This document shows, in pieces, positions 1-6,855 of a DNA stretch of 12,237 bases. The DNA is from an uncultured Pseudomonadota bacterium (GTDB taxonomy: Bacteria > Pseudomonadota > Gammaproteobacteria > Methylococcales > Methylomonadaceae). The DNA lies in contig CAIZCB010000107.1 in assembly GCA_903931355.1 (NCBI GenBank), positions 1 through 12,237 on the forward strand, in the 5' to 3' direction. Position 1 is the stretch's first letter; each line of letters opens with the position of its first letter. The notes under the pieces were generated by a model that saw only the letters and a list, made by a program, of their open reading frames with translations, made no database searches and had not been told where the DNA came from. A program made the position numbers and the translations under genes.

Positions 1-1
1 A

Positions 2-913
2 GAATTTATGATTACCGCCAACAATGCCGCGGCTAAGTTTTTAAATCGCAAAAAAATCCCGCGTTTACTGCGTATCCATGACGGCCCAGGGGTTGAAAAA
101 CTATTAACCCTGAGAACTTTTTTAGGTGAATTAGGTTTGCATTTAGGCGGTGGCGATCAGCCGCATCCACTGGATTACATGCATTTATTGGAATCAGTAA
201 AAGATCGGCCCGATGCACATTTAATCCAAACTGTGTTGTTACGCTCGATGTCGCAAGCGGTTTATAGCCCTGATACCAAAGGCCATTTTGGTTTAGCGCT
301 GGATGCTTATGCTCACTTTACCTCGCCGATTCGCCGCTATCCCGATTTGCTGGTACATCGTGCGATTCGTCATAGTTTACGCGGAGGCAATGCGAGTTCC
401 TTCCGTTATTCGCCTAATGACATGGTGACACTGGGTGAACATTGTTCGGCTAATGAACTCCGTGCCGATGAAGCAACTCGTGACGTCAACAGTTGGCTGA
501 AATGTGAATACATGATGGATAAAATCGGTGAAGAATTTACCGGTATTATTTCTGCGGTGACCAGCTTTGGCTTTTTCGTCGAGTTGCAGTCGATTTATGT
601 TGAAGGCTTAGTGCATATCGCCTCTTTGCGTCAGGATTATTTCCTGTTTGATGCCGCCAGCCATCGTTTATATGGCGAACGCACCGGAGTTCGTTATCGT
701 TTGGGTGATAGCGTGAAAATAAAAGTGGTTCGGGTCAATTTAGACGATAAGAAAATCGATTTTGAATTACTTGAATCGGCTAAAAAAGCCACAAAACCCG
801 CCGCTAAAGCCAAGCCTCGCAGTAAAAAAGCTGACGAGCCGAAAACTAAAGCTAAACCAAAATCCAAAAAACCGGCTGCCAAAGCCAAAGCGAAAAAACC
901 ACGTAAATCATGA
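2..913 (+). CDS. rnr: Ribonuclease R, C-terminal part (5' truncated by window edge)
   Basis: This is the 3'-to-5' exoribonuclease RNase R, which degrades structured RNA and acts in mRNA turnover and rRNA/tRNA quality control. The frame is open to the window edge (codons from base 2), so the cold-shock domains and the first half of the RNB domain, with the catalytic aspartates, lie upstream. What is visible is the end of the RNB domain, including the SPIRRYPDLLVHRAI block around bases 322–366, whose first Arg corresponds to the catalytic Arg of RNase II/R. Next comes an S1 RNA-binding domain (GIISAVTSFGFFVELQSIYVEG, about 542–610, through VRVNLDDKKIDFELLE). The last ~45 residues are a Lys/Ala/Pro tail, as in RNase R of other gammaproteobacteria, where it helps RNA unwinding and turnover control. 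The stop overlaps the rlmB start (ATGA), so the two are probably translationally coupled. Confidence 0.95.
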   Translation, partial: EFMITANNAAAKFLNRKKIPRLLRIHDGPGVEKLLTLRTFLGELGLHLGGGDQPHPLDYMHLLESVKDRPDAHLIQTVLLRSMSQAVYSPDTKGHFGLALDAYAHFTSPIRRYPDLLVHRAIRHSLRGGNASSFRYSPNDMVTLGEHCSANELRADEATRDVNSWLKCEYMMDKIGEEFTGIISAVTSFGFFVELQSIYVEGLVHIASLRQDYFLFDAASHRLYGERTGVRYRLGDSVKIKVVRVNLDDKKIDFELLESAKKATKPAAKAKPRSKKADEPKTKAKPKSKKPAAKAKAKKPRKS

Positions 914-1662
914 GCACCACACAATTATTTGGAATCCACGCCGTGCAAGCGGCGCTGGACTATTCCGCACAAAAAATCCAAAAGGCTTGGATTGATGGCC
1001 AACGCCAAGATGCACGCTTAAGCCAAGTGATTAATGACTTAATCGCGATTGGCATTAAGCCTGAAAAAGTTGATCGCAAAAAGCTGGATAAAATGGCCGA
1101 TGGCAAAAACCATCAAGGCATTGTTGCGGCCGTCGAATTACCGGCGATGCGTAGCGAAGACCAGTTGAAACACGATGTCGAAAACTTAGAGACAACGGCG
1201 TTTTATCTAATCTTGGATCAAGTGCAAGACCCGCATAATCTCGGTGCCTGTTTGCGTACCGCTGATGCTGTCGGCGCACATGGCATTATCGTTACCAAAG
1301 ACAATGCCGCAGGCATTACGCCAACGGTTTGCAAAGTTGCTAGTGGCGCGGCGGAAACCGTGCCGGTTTATCAAGTAACTAATTTGGCTAGAGTTTTACG
1401 TTGGTTGAAAGAGCAAAATATCTGGATTATGGGTGCGGCCGGTGAAGCCGAACAAACCGTATTTGATATGAAACTAGATATGCCGTTAGCGATTGTGATG
1501 GGCGCAGAAGGCAGCGGGATGCGCCATTTAACCCGTCAACATTGCGACTTTTTGGTGAAAATTCCGATGGCCGGACAAGTTGAGAGCTTGAATGTTTCGG
1601 TGGCAGCTGGCGTGTTGATGTACGAAACTTTCCGGCAAAAATTACAGTTAGCGGCAAAATGA
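910..1662 (+). CDS. rlmB: 23S rRNA (guanosine(2251)-2'-O)-methyltransferase RlmB
   Basis: A SpoU/TrmH-family (SPOUT) enzyme that uses SAM to 2'-O-methylate G2251 in the P-loop of 23S rRNA. Its 250 residues are close to the usual ~243. The N-terminal ~75 residues form the substrate-binding domain (FGIHAVQAAL, then NHQGIVAAV around 67–75). The knotted catalytic domain follows with all three motifs: DPHNLGACLRTADAVGAHG (107–125, with Asn110 and Arg116), VMGAEGSGMR (196–205) and IPMAGQVESLNVSVAAGVLMYE (218–239), whose SLN(V)S segment closes the SAM knot. The start ATG overlaps the rnr stop and the stop overlaps the ATG of the next gene, both as ATGA. rnr–rlmB adjacency is common in gammaproteobacteria, which supports RlmB over TrmH. 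Confidence 0.95.
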   Translation: MSTTQLFGIHAVQAALDYSAQKIQKAWIDGQRQDARLSQVINDLIAIGIKPEKVDRKKLDKMADGKNHQGIVAAVELPAMRSEDQLKHDVENLETTAFYLILDQVQDPHNLGACLRTADAVGAHGIIVTKDNAAGITPTVCKVASGAAETVPVYQVTNLARVLRWLKEQNIWIMGAAGEAEQTVFDMKLDMPLAIVMGAEGSGMRHLTRQHCDFLVKIPMAGQVESLNVSVAAGVLMYETFRQKLQLAAK

Positions 1663-1952
1663 AATTGTGGCTGTTAATCGCTAGTTTTGGGATGTTAAGT
1701 TCAGCCAGCTTCAATAGCTACGCTGAGCTTAATGGCCAAAACATTGCGCTTAATTGCTTTAATTGTCATAACCCAAAACCAGCGGCTAATTCAGCGATTC
1801 CCTCATTAACCGGCTATAGCCAACAACGCTTGCAACAAGCCCTGTTGGATTTCAAATACGACAAAACCAACGCCACGCTGATGCCACGCATCGCCAAAGC
1901 CTATAGTGATGCGGAAATCAGTGCGGTGGCCGCTTATTTAAGTCAGCAGTAG
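1659..1952 (+). CDS. fccA: Small periplasmic monoheme cytochrome c, probable FccA subunit of sulfide dehydrogenase
   Basis: A 97-residue class I cytochrome c. Residues 1–22 are a Sec signal peptide (Lys2, hydrophobic core, NSYA cleavage site before Glu23). One heme-binding site, CFNCH, lies at 33–37, and Met75 in TLMPRIAKAYSD is the likely distal axial ligand, followed by a C-terminal helix (EISAVAAYLSQQ). The flavoprotein gene fccB starts 2 nt after the stop, so this is most simply its electron-accepting heme subunit. Flavocytochrome c subunits are either diheme (~20 kDa, Allochromatium) or monoheme (~10 kDa, Chlorobium); this is the monoheme size class. It passes electrons from sulfide oxidation to the respiratory chain in the periplasm. 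The start overlaps the rlmB stop (ATGA). The heme protein is certain from sequence; pairing with FccB is inferred from context. Confidence 0.87.
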   Translation: MKLWLLIASFGMLSSASFNSYAELNGQNIALNCFNCHNPKPAANSAIPSLTGYSQQRLQQALLDFKYDKTNATLMPRIAKAYSDAEISAVAAYLSQQ

Positions 1953-1954
1953 TC

Positions 1955-3250
1955 ATGGCAAGATTATCAAGGCGTGATTTTTTAAAAACTGGCGCGATTT
2001 CCAGTTTCACTTTGCTCAATGGTTGCCAGCCACTGTTTGGCAAAGCCGCTAGTAAAGCCCATGTTGTGGTAGTTGGCGGTGGTTTTGGTGGTGCAACAGC
2101 GGCAAAATACATTCGTTATTTTGATCCGACTATTCGCGTTACCTTAATCGAACCTAAAGCCAAATACATCACCTGCCCTGCCAGTAATTGGCTATTTGCC
2201 GGATTAACTACGCTGGATCAATTGAGCGTTAATTATCAAGGCTTAAAAAACTACGGCATTGAAGTGGTATGCGATACGGTGATTCAAATCAACGCCGAGC
2301 AGCGACGCTTAACACTATCTAGCCAGCAAACGCTTAACTATGATCGCTTGGTGTTATCACCGGGTATCGATTTTCGTTGGGATAGCCTGCATGGTTTTAA
2401 TCAAGCTTTAAGTCAACGCTTTCCACACGCTTGGCAAGCTGGGCCACAAACAGAATTACTCAATCAGCAACTGCAAGCAATGCCGAACAACGGCACAGTG
2501 CTAATTTGTGCGCCACCCGATCCTTATCGCTGTCCACCGGGACCTTATGAACGCGCCAGCATGATGGCTTATTGGCTAAAACAGCATAAACCATGGGCTA
2601 AAATCATTATTCTCGATCCTAAACGCAGTTTTTCTAAACAGGCTTTGTTTGAAGCGGGTTGGAAACAGCATTATGGCTATGGCAGCGAAAATAGCCTGAT
2701 TGAATGGATAAGCTTGGCCGACAATCAATTGGTGAGTCTGGATGCTGAACGTAAAACTTTAACCACTGAATTTGGTGATCGCTTTAGTGGCGATGTGTTA
2801 AACATCATTCCCCCGCAAACCGCTGGCAAAATTGCTATCGAAAGCGGTTTGAGCAATAGCAGCGGTTGGTGTCCAATCCAGCCGATTAGCGCTGAATCCA
2901 GCCTGTTGCCATTTATCCATGTCATCGGCGATGCCGGACATTACGCACCAATTCCGAAATCGGCTTTTGCAGCTAATTCAGAAGCTAAAGCCTGTGCGCT
3001 GGCTATCGTCAGCTTATTGAATCAACAAGCTATTTCCTCACCAGCATGGATGAATACTTGTTACAGCTTAATTACCCCAGACCACGGCATTTCAGTTGCC
3101 AATGGCTATCAAGTCAATGCCGACAATAGTATTACAGCAATTAAATCAGCAGGCGGTATCAGTCAAAAAACCGATCCAGCATCATTAGCTCTGGAGGCAA
3201 TTTATACCCAATCGGCTTACTTAAATTTGCGTACAGATTGCTTTGATTAA
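1955..3250 (+). CDS. fccB: Sulfide dehydrogenase (flavocytochrome c) flavoprotein subunit, Tat-exported
   Basis: The FAD subunit of flavocytochrome c sulfide dehydrogenase, which oxidises sulfide in the periplasm and hands electrons to the cytochrome c subunit. Its 431 residues match the family length. The N-terminus has a twin-arginine signal (SRRDFLK, 5–11), so it is exported folded with cofactor. The FAD-binding Rossmann motif VVVVGGGFGGATAAKYIR spans 37–54. Cys74 (YITCPASNW) matches the cysteine that binds FAD covalently in Allochromatium FccB. Cys193 (CPPGPYERAS) and Cys306 (GWCPI) match the redox-active disulfide. A second FAD motif, HVIGDA, is at 322–327 and the typical C-terminal domain (MNTCYSLITPDHGISVANGY) at 366–385. 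LNGC at 21–24 resembles a lipobox, so it could be a Tat lipoprotein. It follows fccA by 2 nt. Sulfide:quinone reductase is a weaker alternative, because the covalent-FAD Cys and the paired cytochrome favour FccB. Confidence 0.93.
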   Translation: MARLSRRDFLKTGAISSFTLLNGCQPLFGKAASKAHVVVVGGGFGGATAAKYIRYFDPTIRVTLIEPKAKYITCPASNWLFAGLTTLDQLSVNYQGLKNYGIEVVCDTVIQINAEQRRLTLSSQQTLNYDRLVLSPGIDFRWDSLHGFNQALSQRFPHAWQAGPQTELLNQQLQAMPNNGTVLICAPPDPYRCPPGPYERASMMAYWLKQHKPWAKIIILDPKRSFSKQALFEAGWKQHYGYGSENSLIEWISLADNQLVSLDAERKTLTTEFGDRFSGDVLNIIPPQTAGKIAIESGLSNSSGWCPIQPISAESSLLPFIHVIGDAGHYAPIPKSAFAANSEAKACALAIVSLLNQQAISSPAWMNTCYSLITPDHGISVANGYQVNADNSITAIKSAGGISQKTDPASLALEAIYTQSAYLNLRTDCFD

Positions 3251-3303
3251 CTATCAATTCTCCACAAAACAGCTAAAAATAAGCAATTAACCATCCAAAT
3301 CAC

Positions 3304-3330
3304 TTGAAATCACCTCGCCCGTGATACAAT
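3304..3330 (+). promoter_or_regulatory. Probable promoter of bamA (extended -10)
   Basis: In the 97-nt gap between fccB and bamA, TTGAAA (3304–3309) and TACAAT (3325–3330) are 15 bp apart. The -10 is preceded by TG one base upstream (TGaTACAAT), an extended -10 that can compensate for the short spacer. A start around 3337 would leave a ~23-nt leader to the GTG at 3360. I see no clear terminator hairpin for the fccB unit in this gap. Many bamA genes are also under the envelope-stress sigma factor RpoE, but I do not see a convincing RpoE -35/-10 pair here. Confidence 0.45.
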
Positions 3331-3359
3331 TGCCGCGTTAATTTTCCTTGGTTGAGTCA

Positions 3360-5717
3360 GTGAAGAAGAAACCGCTTTTTCAAATATTATTGATGGGTAT
3401 GCTGGCAAGTAGATTTGCCCAAGCCAGCAGCTTTATAGTTGAAGACATACAGGTTAGAGGCTTACAGCGTATCTCCGCTGGTACAGTCTACAACTACCTA
3501 CCAGTCAATATTGGCGAACGCTTCGCCGAGGAAAAACAAGCCGATGCTGTTAGAGCTTTATTTAACACCGGCTTCTTCAAAGACATCACCTTAGAACGCG
3601 AAGGCGGCGTTTTAGTGATCAATGTCGTCGAACGTCCATCAGTTGCCAAAGTGGTGATTGAAGGCAACAAAGACATCAAAAAAGAAGATCTCACCGAAGC
3701 TTTAAAGAAAATTGGCCTCGCCGAAGGTAAAGTTTATAACAAGCAAATTCTTGATAAAGTTGAACAAGAATTACGCCGCCAATATTTTAGCCACGGTAAA
3801 TACGGTCTAAAAATTACTACCGAAGTATCTGAATTAACCCGCAACCGCGTTGGGATTGATATCAAGATTTCCGAAGGTAAAGTTGCCAAAATCAAACAAA
3901 TCAATATTGTCGGCAATACCGCTTTTGAAGCTGACAAAATCAAAAAAGATTTTGAACTGAGCACTACCAATTTCTTATCGTTTTATTCCAAAGACGACCA
4001 ATATTCGAAGCAAAAACTACAAGCCGATCTTGAAAAACTGCGTTCGTACTATCTTGATCGTGGTTACATCAATTTCTCCATCGAATCAACTCAGGTTGAT
4101 ATTACTGCCGATAAAAAAGAAATTTACATCACCATCAATGTTAAAGAAGGCGATATTTACAATTTAGAAAAGGTCAAACTGACTGGCGAATTGATTGTGC
4201 CTCCTGAGGATTTGGTGAAATTAGTAAAAGTCGGCCCTGGCGAAACATTCTCCCGCAAAAACGCGACTGAAACCTCAAAAGCGATTTCTGACCGCCTCGG
4301 TGATGAAGGCTACACCTTTGCCAACGTCAACATGGTGCCGGAGATTAACGAAGCCAATAAAACGGTTGCCATGACTTTCTTTGTCGATCCAGGCAAACGG
4401 GTTTATGTCCGCAGGATTAATGTTAAAGGCAACACTAAAACTCGTGATGAAGTGATTCGCCGAGAAATGCGTCAAATGGAATCCAGTTGGGCGGCTAGCA
4501 GCAAGATTGAGCGCTCAAAAACTCGTCTTGATCGCTTAGGTTATTTTGAAGAAGTTGGTGTTGAAACGCCGCCAGTTGTAGGCACTGCTGACCAGATTGA
4601 CGTTAACTACACCATTAAAGAAAAAGCCTCTGGCAATCTATCTGCTGGTGTTGGTTATTCTCAGGTACAAGGTATTATTTTTAACGCCAACGTCTCGCAA
4701 GATAATATTTTTGGTACCGGCAAACGCTTGGATTTTGCCTTCAATAACAGCCAAATTTTGACTCGTTATAACTTAGGCTTTACCGACCCTTACTACACAC
4801 TGGATGGAGTAGCATTAGGTTATAACTTGGGTTACACCAAACGTAATGCTTATGCAGCGAACTTAGCTAGTTACAACACTAATGTCGCCAATGCGGGGAT
4901 TAACTTTGGTATTCCGCTGAATGAATTTGATCGGATTGGTTTTGATATTGACTTGAAAAGTACAGGGGTTGAGTCAACCAATATTTCATCTAACCGAGTT
5001 AAAAACAAAATTCTTTTTTACAATAAGCAGCCTTACAATTCGAACTTTAATGAGACAGCACCAAGCGATGGAGCTAGCGCGACATTTACAACTCTATCGA
5101 CTTCAGCAGGCTGGACTCACGACACACTAGACCGCGCCACTTTTTCTACAAAAGGTGGCCAACAACGCCTGTCAGGTTTAATTACCGTTCCATTTGGCGA
5201 TCTGCAATATTACAAAGTCGGCTATAAACACCAACATTTCTTCCCACTTTCTAACGACTTTACCTTCCGTTTATTAGGTGAAGTTGCGCATGGCGGTGGC
5301 TATGGCAATACATCTGAATTGCCATTCTTCGAAAACTATTATGCCGGTGGTACTGGTGACGTCCGTGGCTTCATGCAAAACACCCTAGGGCCAAGAGATG
5401 ACACCACAGGCGGCAGCACTTATTACCGACCATTTGGCGGCTCAACCAAAGCTATCGGGAAAGCAGAATTATTTTTTCCTGTGCCGTTCTTGAGTGAAAT
5501 GAAATCAGTTCGTGTCGGTACTTTCCTTGACGCAGGTACTTTAGCAACTGGTTTAAATAGCAGTGACTTGCGCAAGTATTTCCGCTACTCAGCTGGCTTA
5601 TCCGGCGAATGGTTATCACCTTTCGGCGCACTCGCCGTCAGTGTTGCTCAACCTCTAAATTCGGAAAGCACCGACAGAACTCAAGCCTTCCAATTTACCT
5701 TTGGTTCTGGATTTTAG
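3360..5717 (+). CDS. bamA: Outer membrane protein assembly factor BamA
   Basis: Omp85-family central subunit of the BAM complex, which folds and inserts β-barrel proteins into the outer membrane. I chose GTG 3360 (785 residues): it gives a good signal peptide with a KKK n-region and cleavage after FAQA. The longer in-frame TTG at 3348 would leave only ~11 nt of leader from the predicted promoter and adds acidic residues to the signal peptide. Five POTRA domains fill residues ~21–420, each with its typical β1 element (DIQVRGLQRIS, VVIEGNKDI, INIVGNTAF, VKLTGELIV, INVKGNTKT). The 16-strand barrel starts near 424 (GNLSAGVGYSQVQGI). The essential loop-6 VRGF motif is at 668–671 (GGTGDVRGFMQN), and the protein ends in the β-signal FQFTFGSGF with the C-terminal Phe. 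The neighbour skp encodes a periplasmic chaperone delivering substrates to it. rseP, its usual upstream neighbour, is not present. Confidence 0.96.
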   Translation: MKKKPLFQILLMGMLASRFAQASSFIVEDIQVRGLQRISAGTVYNYLPVNIGERFAEEKQADAVRALFNTGFFKDITLEREGGVLVINVVERPSVAKVVIEGNKDIKKEDLTEALKKIGLAEGKVYNKQILDKVEQELRRQYFSHGKYGLKITTEVSELTRNRVGIDIKISEGKVAKIKQINIVGNTAFEADKIKKDFELSTTNFLSFYSKDDQYSKQKLQADLEKLRSYYLDRGYINFSIESTQVDITADKKEIYITINVKEGDIYNLEKVKLTGELIVPPEDLVKLVKVGPGETFSRKNATETSKAISDRLGDEGYTFANVNMVPEINEANKTVAMTFFVDPGKRVYVRRINVKGNTKTRDEVIRREMRQMESSWAASSKIERSKTRLDRLGYFEEVGVETPPVVGTADQIDVNYTIKEKASGNLSAGVGYSQVQGIIFNANVSQDNIFGTGKRLDFAFNNSQILTRYNLGFTDPYYTLDGVALGYNLGYTKRNAYAANLASYNTNVANAGINFGIPLNEFDRIGFDIDLKSTGVESTNISSNRVKNKILFYNKQPYNSNFNETAPSDGASATFTTLSTSAGWTHDTLDRATFSTKGGQQRLSGLITVPFGDLQYYKVGYKHQHFFPLSNDFTFRLLGEVAHGGGYGNTSELPFFENYYAGGTGDVRGFMQNTLGPRDDTTGGSTYYRPFGGSTKAIGKAELFFPVPFLSEMKSVRVGTFLDAGTLATGLNSSDLRKYFRYSAGLSGEWLSPFGALAVSVAQPLNSESTDRTQAFQFTFGSGF

Positions 5718-5718
5718 T

Positions 5719-5746
5719 TTGGTATCACTGTTTTTTATCTTATAAT
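5719..5746 (+). promoter_or_regulatory. Probable sigma-70 promoter of skp
   Basis: Directly after the bamA stop, TTGGTA (5719–5724) and a perfect TATAAT (5741–5746) are separated by 16 bp. A start near 5752 would give a ~50-nt leader. This suggests that skp can be transcribed independently of bamA, although read-through from bamA is also likely because no terminator lies between them. It is the best-matching promoter in the window. Confidence 0.6.
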
Positions 5747-5787
5747 TGAACACTGCGTTTTGTCTTAAACCCCCTAAAAACTAACCC

Positions 5788-5791
5788 GGAG
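5788..5791 (+). promoter_or_regulatory. Ribosome binding site of skp
   Basis: GGAG sits 11 nt before the ATG at 5803. The spacing is on the long side, but this is the clearest Shine-Dalgarno match among the starts in the window. Most other genes here lack one and start at stop/start overlaps. Confidence 0.55.
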
Positions 5792-5802
5792 ATGGTTAAC
5801 TC

Positions 5803-6309
5803 ATGAAAAATAGAATTTCGTTGTTTTTAATTCTGCTATTGGCGACTACTTCAAGCTTTGCGGCTGGCGACCTGAAAATCGGTTTCGTTAACGTTGCTAA
5901 AGTATTAGAAAAAGCCCCTCAAGCATCAAAAGCTAAAACTCGCTTGGAATCAGAGTTTTCGCCAAGAGACAAAGCTCTGGTTTCTCAACAAAAAGAAATC
6001 AAAACTTTAGAAGACAAATTAGCTAAAGACTCAGCAGTTATCGGTGATGAAGAGCGTCGTAGAATCGAAAGAGATCTTCTCGATAAAAAACGCGATGCAG
6101 CTAGAGCACAACAAGAGTTCAGCGAAGATTTCAACATGCGTAGAAACGAAGAGCTAGGCAACTTGCAAAAACGTATCGTTGAAGCAGTTAGAGCATTGGC
6201 TAAAGAAGAATCTTTTGACTTATTGCTGACTGATGGCGTGATTTATGCCAACGATCAAATTGACGTTACCAGCCGCGTTCAACAAAAGCTAGAAACCTTG
6301 TCACAATAA
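5803..6309 (+). CDS. skp: Periplasmic chaperone Skp/OmpH family
   Basis: Skp (OmpH) is a trimeric periplasmic chaperone that holds unfolded outer-membrane proteins after Sec export and passes them to BamA. The 168-residue product has a Sec signal peptide (KNR n-region, hydrophobic 5–16, cleavage near SFA/A at 20–21). The short β strand of the trimerisation body follows (LKIGFVNVAKVLEKAPQASK, ~24–43). A long charged, heptad-like region from about 44 to 135 (rich in K, E, R, Q, few prolines) forms the coiled-coil tentacles, and the body closes with FDLLLTDGVIYANDQIDVT (~138–156). Length and layout match the family (E. coli 161). It sits in its normal place after bamA. The gene that usually follows, lpxD, is missing; a 102-nt gap with two hairpins is there instead. 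Confidence 0.93.
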   Translation: MKNRISLFLILLLATTSSFAAGDLKIGFVNVAKVLEKAPQASKAKTRLESEFSPRDKALVSQQKEIKTLEDKLAKDSAVIGDEERRRIERDLLDKKRDAARAQQEFSEDFNMRRNEELGNLQKRIVEAVRALAKEESFDLLLTDGVIYANDQIDVTSRVQQKLETLSQ

Positions 6310-6320
6310 TTCTGGTAATA

Positions 6321-6336
6321 CCGACTTTTCAGTCGG
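6321..6336 (+). other. Small hairpin downstream of skp
   Basis: A perfect 6-bp stem, CCGACT / AGTCGG, with a TTTC loop begins 11 nt after the skp stop. It has no following T-run, so it is not a classical intrinsic terminator. It may stabilise the 3' end of the skp message or act as a processing site. The function is inferred; the pairing is read directly. Confidence 0.45.
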
Positions 6337-6350
6337 AAACACCTTCAGAA

Positions 6351-6384
6351 CAAAGCAGCTTGGTATCAAACCAAGCCTGCTTTG
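6351..6384 (+). terminator. Long stem-loop between skp and fabZ (possible attenuator or terminator)
   Basis: CAAAGCAG plus CTTGG (6351–6363) pairs with CCAAG (6371–6375) and CTGCTTTG (6377–6384): 13 bp with one bulged C at 6376 and a 7-nt loop. It is followed by CCCTCCCAACTCTTTA, pyrimidine-rich but not a T-run, so full Rho-independent termination is uncertain. It ends 27 nt before the fabZ ATG. It could reduce read-through from skp, protect the skp 3' end, or be a remnant boundary where lpxD would normally sit. Confidence 0.45.
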
Positions 6385-6398
6385 CCCTCCCAACTCTT

Positions 6399-6404
6399 TA
6401 TACT
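6399..6404 (+). promoter_or_regulatory. Possible -10 box immediately before fabZ
   Basis: TATACT (5 of 6 matches to TATAAT) ends 7 nt before the fabZ ATG at 6412. Transcription would start at or beside the ATG itself, giving a leaderless or nearly leaderless message. No Shine-Dalgarno sequence is visible before fabZ, which fits. No good -35 is found 15–19 bp upstream (that region is the 3' arm of the stem-loop), so the call is tentative. Confidence 0.25.
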
Positions 6405-6411
6405 TATCAAG

Positions 6412-6855
6412 ATGACCGGGAAACTCGATATATTACAAATCCAAGAATACTTACCACACCGCTATCCTTTCTTATTGATTGATCGCGTTGTGGAGTGCGA
6501 ACCCGGTGTACGTTTACTGGGCTTAAAAAACGTCACTTATAACGAACCATTTTTCCAAGGCCACTTTCCTCATTTGCCAATTTTTCCAGGCGTGTTGATT
6601 ATGGAAGCGTTGGCTCAAGCCACTGGTTTATTAGCTGCACAAAGTGACGAAGCACTAGGTAAAGGCATGACTTATTATCTAGCAGGTATCGATAATGCCC
6701 GCTTTAAACGTCCTGTAGTACCTGGCGACCAATTAATGCTGGAAGTTAAATGCATTAAAAACAAACGTAATATCTGGTCTTTCGACTGCGTAGCCACCGT
6801 CGAAGGCGAATTAGCAGCCAGCGCTCAAATCATGTGCGCAGCCGTGGTGAAATAA
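6412..6855 (+). CDS. fabZ: (3R)-hydroxymyristoyl-[acyl-carrier-protein] dehydratase FabZ
   Basis: FabZ dehydrates 3-hydroxyacyl-ACP to trans-2-enoyl-ACP in type II fatty acid synthesis and competes with LpxA for 3-hydroxyacyl-ACP, which balances phospholipid and lipid A supply. I start at ATG 6412 (147 residues; E. coli 151), which gives the usual N-terminus [20 protein letters not shown]. An in-frame TTG at 6382 would add ten unconserved residues encoded within the stem-loop. The hotdog-fold active site is intact: His51 in [14 protein letters not shown] and Glu65 in [28 protein letters not shown] (~97–112) is also typical. The stop TAA directly abuts the lpxA ATG (no gap), so the two are co-translated. 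There is no clear Shine-Dalgarno sequence. Confidence 0.95.
   Translation: MTGKLDILQIQEYLPHRYPFLLIDRVVECEPGVRLLGLKNVTYNEPFFQGHFPHLPIFPGVLIMEALAQATGLLAAQSDEALGKGMTYYLAGIDNARFKRPVVPGDQLMLEVKCIKNKRNIWSFDCVATVEGELAASAQIMCAAVVK

Noticed and set aside
762..995. Lys/Pro-rich frame overlapping the rnr tail
   Set aside because: It is a frame-shifted reading of the Lys-rich RNase R tail and of the start of rlmB; both real genes account for the sequence.
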